Origin: Candidatus Omnitrophica bacterium UBA5776
Lineage (GTDB): Bacteria > Omnitrophota > Gorgyraeia > Gygaellales > Profunditerraquicolaceae
Assembly (NCBI GenBank): GCA_002418595.1
Contig: DIEK01000097.1
Coordinates: 1-11,182, forward strand
Direction of reading: 5' to 3'
DNA length: 11,182 nt
A program made the position numbers and the translations under genes. This document shows positions 7,066 through 11,182 of this stretch, in pieces. How positions within the stretch are numbered: position 1 is the first letter of the stretch; every line of letters starts with the position of its first letter. A model generated the notes under the pieces. The model searched no databases. It was not told the origin of the DNA and saw only the letters and a list, made by a program, of their open reading frames with translations.

Positions 7066-7674
7066 ATGATAGCGATATTTGATTACGGGATCGGGAACAT
7101 ACATAGCGTGCGCAAGGCGCTGGAAAAGCTCGGCGCGCGTACCGTTTTGACCTGTAAAGAAGACGAACTTTCGGCGGCGGACAAGATCGTGCTCCCCGGC
7201 GTCGGGGCTTTCGATGACGCGATGGAGTGTCTGGAGCGCGGCGGCGCCGCGCTCTTGAAGAAACAGGCGGCTTGCGGCAAGATCATTCTCGGTATCTGTC
7301 TGGGGATGCAGGTGCTTTTTTGCGAAAGCGAAGAAGCCTCCTCGCACAAGGGGCTTGGCGTTCTGGACGGCAGGGTGCTGAAATTCCGCGGCGGGCTTAA
7401 GGTCCCGCATATGGGCTGGAACAGGATAAAACTCGGCGTTTCCGGCCGCGACTGTCCGCTTCTGCGAGGGATAGACGACGGCGAATATGTCTATTTCTGC
7501 CATTCCTATTATGCGTCGCCGCGCGAAGTCCCGGTTTCAGCCGGGTTGACGGAATACGGAACGGATTTTACCTCCGTTGCCTGGAAAGACAACGTGTACG
7601 CAGTGCAGTTCCATCCGGAAAAGAGCCAGGGGGCGGGCCTGCGTATACTGCGGAATTTCATCGCGCTTAACTGA
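7066..7674 (+). CDS. hisH: Imidazole glycerol phosphate synthase, glutaminase subunit HisH
   Basis: HisH is a class I glutamine amidotransferase that releases ammonia from glutamine and passes it to HisF. The 202-residue product has the normal length. It begins IAIFDYGIGNIHSV, has the oxyanion-strand region LPGVGAFDDAM (43-53), the nucleophile C78 in GICLGMQVLF, and the H183/E185 pair in QFHPEKS, so the catalytic triad is complete. The ATG at 7066 follows AAGGAAG (7057-7063) and matches the family N-terminus. The frame stays open to a TTG at 6997 overlapping hisB, which would add 23 atypical residues. The 61-nt gap after hisB holds two GAATTAAG copies 21 bp apart and nothing else recognisable. 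The stop overlaps the hisA ATG by one base. Confidence 0.95.
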   Translation: MIAIFDYGIGNIHSVRKALEKLGARTVLTCKEDELSAADKIVLPGVGAFDDAMECLERGGAALLKKQAACGKIILGICLGMQVLFCESEEASSHKGLGVLDGRVLKFRGGLKVPHMGWNRIKLGVSGRDCPLLRGIDDGEYVYFCHSYYASPREVPVSAGLTEYGTDFTSVAWKDNVYAVQFHPEKSQGAGLRILRNFIALN

Positions 7675-8417
7675 TGGTGGATATATTTCCGGCTATAGAC
7701 TTGCAGGGCGGCCGCGTGGTGCGGTTGGTGAAGGGCGAGTTCTGCCGCAGTAAGGAGTATTCGCGCGACGCGGTAGCGGTGGCGGTTGAATGGGCTGCGC
7801 AGGGGGCGCGAATGATCCATGTCGTGGACCTCGACGGCGCAAAAAGCGGCAAGCAGAGCAATCTTCCGCTCGCCTCCAAAATAGCCGGGGCGGCCGGTAT
7901 CCCGGTGCAGCTAGGAGGCGGTATACGGACATTGCAGGCGGTCAAGCGGGTCCTGGACGCCGGTATAAGCAGGGCCATTCTCGGTACCAGAGCGGTGGAG
8001 GACCGCGTTTTCCTTGAGAAAGCCTACGGTAAATTCGGGGAGAGGGTGATTATCAGCCTGGACGCCGCAAACGGCAGGATCATGGTAAAAGGATGGATGG
8101 AAAGCCACAGCGGGCTTGACGCGTCTGATTTCGCGCGTTCGCTCAAGAGAATTGGTTTCAGTGAGATGATCTATACCGATACATTGAGGGACGGCACCCT
8201 CAAGGGGCCGAACGTTCCGGCAGTCAGGAAACTCCTCAAGGAAAGCGGGATGCGCGTTATCGCTTCCGGCGGTATATCCAGCCTGTGGGACATAAAAGAG
8301 CTTTGCGGGCTAGAGGAGAAGGGATTGAGCGGTATCATTACAGGTAAGGCGATCTACGAAAAAAAGTTCACTTTGCGGCAGGCGATCCGGGCCGCAGGCG
8401 GCAGGTTTTACCGTTAA
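7674..8417 (+). CDS. hisA: ProFAR isomerase (phosphoribosylformimino-5-aminoimidazole carboxamide ribotide isomerase)
   Basis: HisA carries out the Amadori rearrangement of ProFAR to PRFAR, the substrate of the HisF-HisH synthase. The 247-residue product is a (beta-alpha)8 barrel with two-fold half repeats. Catalytic aspartates are D9 (PAIDLQGGRVVRL) and D130 (IISLDAANG). Phosphate-binding glycine motifs are QLGGGIRT (79-86) and ASGGISS (197-203). HVVDLDGA (49-56) and IYTDTLRDGTLKGPN (166-180) are also typical. The ATG overlaps the hisH stop by one base (TGATG) and no strong ribosome binding site is visible, so translation probably depends on coupling to hisH. TrpF-like dual function (PriA) is possible in some lineages but nothing here points to it. 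Confidence 0.95.
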   Translation: MVDIFPAIDLQGGRVVRLVKGEFCRSKEYSRDAVAVAVEWAAQGARMIHVVDLDGAKSGKQSNLPLASKIAGAAGIPVQLGGGIRTLQAVKRVLDAGISRAILGTRAVEDRVFLEKAYGKFGERVIISLDAANGRIMVKGWMESHSGLDASDFARSLKRIGFSEMIYTDTLRDGTLKGPNVPAVRKLLKESGMRVIASGGISSLWDIKELCGLEEKGLSGIITGKAIYEKKFTLRQAIRAAGGRFYR

Positions 8418-8454
8418 AGGAGAATATGCCGGAGAGTCTTCGGCAGAGCGTGCA

Positions 8455-8461
8455 AAGGAGG
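8455..8461 (+). promoter_or_regulatory. Very strong ribosome binding site of the lipoprotein gene
   Basis: AAGGAGG is an uninterrupted anti-Shine-Dalgarno complement, five bases before the ATG at 8467. It is clearly stronger than those of hisA and hisF, suggesting the lipoprotein is made in greater amount than its enzymatic neighbours. Confidence 0.7.
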
Positions 8462-8466
8462 AGCAG

Positions 8467-8889
8467 ATGCGGTTAATGATGTTGGCGGTTGTTACAGCGG
8501 TGTCTTTATTATTGTCGGGGTGCGCTACTACCGGCGCGAGACAGAAGGACATTGAGATACAAAGGCTTAATAACCAGCTTTCCGCGTTGAACGCGCAGGT
8601 GCAGGCCAAGGACGAGGAGATAGCCGGGCTGAGGGATGAGCTTGGGCGCGCGCATGAACAGTCGGTCTCTGCCGTTGACACCGGGGAAAATAGGGAAGTC
8701 AAATCCAGGCCGTCCGTGAAGCAGATACAGAAGGCGCTGAAGAATGCCGGCTACAACCCGGGGAGCATCGACGGAAAATTCGGCAGGCAGACACGGGAAG
8801 CCATAAAAGACTATCAAAGAGCGAACAACCTCAAACCGGACGGTAAAGTCGGCAAGAAGACCTGGAAATCGCTGCGTAAGTATCTTTAA
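8467..8889 (+). CDS. Small lipoprotein with coiled coil and peptidoglycan-binding domain
   Basis: The 140-residue product starts with a short lipoprotein signal peptide: basic R2, hydrophobic core 3-16, and lipobox LSGC with C19 as the lipidated cysteine. Residues 27-66 have heptad-like spacing ([16 protein letters not shown], then charged residues) and should form a coiled coil, as in Lpp-like or YgdR-like spacers. After an acidic/basic linker, residues 84-140 form a PG_binding_1-type domain: [31 protein letters not shown], then [13 protein letters not shown]. The layout suggests a membrane-anchored protein that binds the cell wall, probably tethering outer membrane to peptidoglycan. No catalytic domain is present. 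It lies between hisA and hisF, 49 nt after hisA, with its own strong ribosome binding site. Its presence there is unexplained. Assignment of the parts is firm; the role is inferred. Confidence 0.85.
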   Translation: MRLMMLAVVTAVSLLLSGCATTGARQKDIEIQRLNNQLSALNAQVQAKDEEIAGLRDELGRAHEQSVSAVDTGENREVKSRPSVKQIQKALKNAGYNPGSIDGKFGRQTREAIKDYQRANNLKPDGKVGKKTWKSLRKYL

Positions 8890-8905
8890 TCAAACCGCAG
8901 GAATC
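8886..8905 (+). repeat. Copy B of the intergenic 20-nt motif
   Basis: It matches 1927-1946 at 19 of 20 positions and begins within the stop codon of the lipoprotein gene. GCCTT (8910-8914) and AAGGC (8925-8929) can pair just downstream, and AAACCG (8892-8897) is also complementary to CGGTTT (8946-8951) next to the hisF start. It fills a good part of the 68-nt hisF leader, which otherwise lacks a well-placed ribosome binding site. Confidence 0.55.
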
Positions 8906-8957
8906 AGTAGCCTTTATTGCTTTTAAGGCGCGCGGCGGAGAAGGCCGGTTTATAGAA

Positions 8958-9722
8958 ATGCTGACAAAAAGAATCATTCCCTGCCTGGATATAAAAGACG
9001 GGCGGGTGGTTAAGGGCGTGAAGTTCCTCGGCCTCAAAGATGCCGGAGACCCTGTGGAGGTCGCCGCCATTTACGACGCACAGGGCGCCGATGAACTGGT
9101 CTTTCTGGATATCACCGCCAGTTGCGAAAAAAGGAAGACCTTGCGGCCCCTGGTTGAAAGAATCGCGGAAGTCATTTATATGCCTTTCACCGTAGGCGGG
9201 GGCATCACTACACTGGAAGACATCAGCGCGCTGCTGTGCGCCGGGGCCGACAAGGTGTCTTTAAATACCGCGGCAGTGCTCGATCCCGGATTGATCTCCG
9301 GGGCGTCCCGCAAGTTCGGAGCGCAGTGCATAGTGACGGCTATAGACGCCAGGCGTTCCGGCGGGGGCTGGGAAGTGACCATCCACGGCGGCAGGACGTC
9401 GACGGGAAAGGATGCCGTTGCCTGGGCAAAAGAAGCTGTTGAGCGCGGTTCTGGCGAGATACTGCTTACCAGCATGGATTCCGACGGCACGGAGAACGGC
9501 TATGATCTGGAGTTGACGGCGGCTGTTTCTTCCGCGGTGCCGGTGCCTGTGATAGCTTCCGGAGGGGCGGGTTGCCCGCGGCATTTCCTGGACGGGTTTA
9601 TTTCCGGTAAAGCCGACGCCTGCCTTGCCGCTTCCATATTCCATTACCGCAAATACTCGGTAAGGGAAGTCAAGGAATATCTTTCGGCAAACGGGGTGGA
9701 GGTGCGCCTGTCAGCCGGATAA
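8958..9722 (+). CDS. hisF: Imidazole glycerol phosphate synthase, cyclase subunit HisF
   Basis: HisF takes ammonia from HisH through its barrel and converts PRFAR to imidazole glycerol phosphate and AICAR. The 254-residue product is full length. Catalytic residues are D11 ([15 protein letters not shown]) and D130 ([10 protein letters not shown]). Phosphate-binding motifs are TVGGGITT (78-85) and IASGGAG (199-205), and [15 protein letters not shown] (169-183) is the usual active-site loop. The ATG gives the standard N-terminus, [11 protein letters not shown], but there is no good ribosome binding site. GGAGAAGG (8937-8944) lies 13 bases away, which is too far unless the leader folds. It is separated from hisA, its usual neighbour, by the lipoprotein gene. 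Confidence 0.96.
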   Translation: MLTKRIIPCLDIKDGRVVKGVKFLGLKDAGDPVEVAAIYDAQGADELVFLDITASCEKRKTLRPLVERIAEVIYMPFTVGGGITTLEDISALLCAGADKVSLNTAAVLDPGLISGASRKFGAQCIVTAIDARRSGGGWEVTIHGGRTSTGKDAVAWAKEAVERGSGEILLTSMDSDGTENGYDLELTAAVSSAVPVPVIASGGAGCPRHFLDGFISGKADACLAASIFHYRKYSVREVKEYLSANGVEVRLSAG

Positions 9723-9727
9723 TGGCC

Positions 9728-9768
9728 ACGGTAACGAGGCCCGGTCCGGTTTCCGGGTACGGCACCGT
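9728..9768 (+). terminator. Compound hairpin after hisF, possible terminator
   Basis: The outer arms ACGGT (9728-9732) and ACCGT (9764-9768) enclose CG/CG (9735-9736 with 9760-9761). The inner stem CCCGG/CCGGG (9740-9744 with 9753-9757) has an 8-nt loop. Only TTTCTAATAATAAA follows, so termination would be imperfect. It lies six bases after the hisF stop and before a promoter-like sequence, consistent with the end of the his transcript. Confidence 0.4.
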
Positions 9769-9793
9769 TTCTAATAATAAAGACGGTAAACCA

Positions 9794-9824
9794 TAGACAA
9801 GAATTCGACAGCAGGCGCTATAGT
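9794..9824 (+). promoter_or_regulatory. Possible promoter of hisI-trpE
   Basis: TAGACA (9794-9799) and TATAGT (9819-9824) each match the sigma70 boxes at five of six positions, but the spacer is 19 bp, longer than ideal. Start of transcription would be near 9831, about 34 nt before the preferred hisI start. The 124-nt gap from hisF to 9846 is the longest between genes after recA, which favours a promoter here. Confidence 0.4.
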
Positions 9825-9850
9825 AAGTTAAAGATACGTTCAACATATGA

Positions 9851-9855
9851 GGAGG
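9851..9855 (+). promoter_or_regulatory. Ribosome binding site that places the hisI start at GTG 9865
   Basis: GGAGG lies nine bases upstream of GTG 9865. It is downstream of the ATG at 9847, so it cannot serve that ATG, which is preceded by GTTCAACAT with no ribosome binding site. Confidence 0.6.
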
Positions 9856-9864
9856 CCCAAGAGA

Positions 9865-10233
9865 GTGAATAAGTCAGGCAGGAAAGACGATGTTTTCAGT
9901 TTCGATAAGTTAAAACTTGACGACAAGGGGTTGATTCCTGCCGTCATCCAGGATTATAAGGACGGGACCGTGCTGATGCTGGGTTATATGAACCCGGAAT
10001 CTTTGCGCAGGACGATCAAATCCGGCAAGACCTGTTTCTGGTCCCGTTCCCGCCGCGAATTCTGGGTCAAGGGAGAAACTTCCGGGCATTTTCAGATTGT
10101 GAAGTCCATCGCCTACGACTGCGATGTGGACGCCCTGTTGATCAAAGTAAGACAGGTCGGCGATATCGCCTGCCATACGGGTAAGCGCAGTTGTTTTTAC
10201 AGAACAATAAGGACCGGGAAGAAGAATGGATAA
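9865..10233 (+). CDS. hisI: Phosphoribosyl-AMP cyclohydrolase, single-domain
   Basis: HisI opens the adenine ring of phosphoribosyl-AMP, the third step of histidine synthesis, using zinc and magnesium. From the GTG the product is 122 residues. Visible are [20 protein letters not shown] (23-42), [19 protein letters not shown] (57-75), the metal motif Y-D85-C86-D87-V-D89, and C103 and C110 in [15 protein letters not shown]86, C103 and C110 are the expected zinc ligands and the aspartates bind magnesium. No HisE (phosphoribosyl-ATP pyrophosphatase) domain is fused, unlike E. coli HisIE, so hisE must be elsewhere. An in-frame ATG at 9847 would add six residues but has no ribosome binding site. 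The gene has its own possible promoter and overlaps trpE by 8 nt. Confidence 0.95.
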   Translation: MNKSGRKDDVFSFDKLKLDDKGLIPAVIQDYKDGTVLMLGYMNPESLRRTIKSGKTCFWSRSRREFWVKGETSGHFQIVKSIAYDCDVDALLIKVRQVGDIACHTGKRSCFYRTIRTGKKNG

Positions 10234-11182
10234 CACCCTTTCGTTCCATCCCGCTTCGTTGCGGGAGTTCAGGAAGCTCGCCGCGCGCGGCAATGTCGTG
10301 CCGGTCTATGCCGAGGTGAACGCCGATCTTGATACGCCGGTTTCGGCGTTCCTGAAAATACGCAAGGGAAGGTATTCTTTTTTGCTGGAATCGGTCGAGG
10401 GGCAGGACAAGATAGCCAGGTATTCGTTCCTGGGCACCGACCCCAGGGTCGTTTTCAAGAGCAAGGACGGCGCCGCCCGCCTCTGCGGCAGAGGGGTGTC
10501 CGGCGGCGTCAGGCGTTTCAGGGCCGAAACCGGCAGGGGGCCTCTCGACGAACTGAAGAAACTGATGAAGGACCTGCGTCCGGTGCGCGTGCCGCGGCTT
10601 CCGCGTTTCTGCGGAGGGCTTGTCGGATACGCAGGTTACGATATGGCGAGGTTCTTTGAAGAACTGCCGGATTTTAAGAGGGATGACGCCGGCTTCCCGG
10701 ACTGTGTCTTTCTGCTGGCCGATGACATCCTCATTTTCGACCATTTTCGGCATACTATTATGATCGTCTCCAACGTTTTTCTGCCGCAGCGCGGAGGAAC
10801 GCGCGGCCTTCAAGAGATGGAACGTCTTTACCGGCAGTCCCTGCGCCGGATAACGGCTCTTAACGCCAGGTTGTCGCGCAGCCTGCCGGCGGCGAGAAGC
10901 GCGAAGGAAAGGACTGCGCGTCCGCCGTCTCCTTCGGGAGGCGCTACGCGCGCCGAATTCTGCCGTATGGTGGAGAAGGCCAAGAAATATATCAGGGATG
11001 GCGAGATAATCCAGGTTGTGTTGTCGCGCAGGATGCAGACGGCTCTTTGCCGTCCGCCGTTCGATGTTTACCGCAGGCTGCGCAGCATAAATCCTTCTCC
11101 GTATATGTTCTTCCTCGAATTGGGAGAGATAACAATGGTCGGGGCGTCCCCGGAGATACTGGTGCGCTGTGAGGACGGACTC
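10226..11182 (+). CDS. trpE: Anthranilate synthase component I, TrpE (3' end outside window)
   Basis: TrpE makes anthranilate from chorismate with ammonia supplied by TrpG, the first committed step of tryptophan synthesis. The frame runs from ATG 10226 to the window edge: 319 residues of about 490 expected. The N-terminal part has [19 protein letters not shown]. Its LLES (S56) corresponds to the tryptophan feedback site of enteric Trp[19 protein letters not shown] and the start of the chorismate-binding domain, [20 protein letters not shown], follow. NPSPYM (289-294) is the other part of the feedback-inhibition pocket, and GASPE lies near the edge. These features separate it from PabB and suggest normal inhibition by tryptophan. 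GGGAAG just upstream is a weak ribosome binding site; the 8-nt overlap with hisI suggests coupled translation. trpG or trpD would be expected downstream. Confidence 0.95.
   Translation, partial: MDNTLSFHPASLREFRKLAARGNVVPVYAEVNADLDTPVSAFLKIRKGRYSFLLESVEGQDKIARYSFLGTDPRVVFKSKDGAARLCGRGVSGGVRRFRAETGRGPLDELKKLMKDLRPVRVPRLPRFCGGLVGYAGYDMARFFEELPDFKRDDAGFPDCVFLLADDILIFDHFRHTIMIVSNVFLPQRGGTRGLQEMERLYRQSLRRITALNARLSRSLPAARSAKERTARPPSPSGGATRAEFCRMVEKAKKYIRDGEIIQVVLSRRMQTALCRPPFDVYRRLRSINPSPYMFFLELGEITMVGASPEILVRCEDGL

Noticed and set aside
1..11182. tRNA or rRNA genes, CRISPR arrays, insertion sequences or phage genes
   Set aside because: No cloverleaf-like segment, regularly spaced repeats, transposase, integrase or terminal inverted repeats were seen; nearly all sequence is accounted for by core genes.

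Overview
The window looks like a chromosomal core-gene region of a diderm (outer-membrane) bacterium. The evidence is a lipoprotein with a lipobox and a peptidoglycan-binding domain, and a TolC-like protein fragment at the left edge. All genes are on the + strand and tightly packed. The left-edge protein and the overall style resemble uncultured Omnitrophota/PVC-type bacteria, but that placement is recollection, not a search result. I see no mobile element, CRISPR array, tRNA or rRNA.

Left part (1-5163). The 3' end of an envelope-type gene is followed by a recA control region with a perfect consensus sigma70-type promoter (TTGACA, 17 bp, TATAAT). Short dyads sit upstream and downstream of it. 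Then come recA, a weak terminator-like hairpin, recX (probable GTG start at 2019) and alaS. The order recA-recX-alaS is also found in many other bacteria. recX overlaps alaS by 11 nt.

Middle part (5160-9722). alaS overlaps hisD by 4 nt, so the DNA-repair/translation cluster runs directly into histidine biosynthesis: hisD, hisB, hisH, hisA, a small lipoprotein gene, hisF. HisH and HisF form imidazole glycerol phosphate synthase, HisA supplies its substrate, HisB dehydrates the product, and HisD makes the last two oxidations to histidine. The lipoprotein between hisA and hisF has no obvious metabolic role. HisB lacks one of the usual metal-ligand histidines.

Right part (9723-11182). A compound hairpin after hisF and a promoter-like sequence separate the cluster from hisI (single-domain phosphoribosyl-AMP cyclohydrolase). 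hisI overlaps trpE (anthranilate synthase component I, cut by the window end) by 8 nt. hisG, hisE, hisC and histidinol-phosphate phosphatase are not in the window.

The most unusual non-coding signal is a 20-nt motif with 19/20 identity between the recA-recX and lipoprotein-hisF junctions. A shorter variant lies in the recA leader. Each copy is followed by a possible stem-loop and lies upstream of a start codon. No dramatic new multi-gene system is evident.
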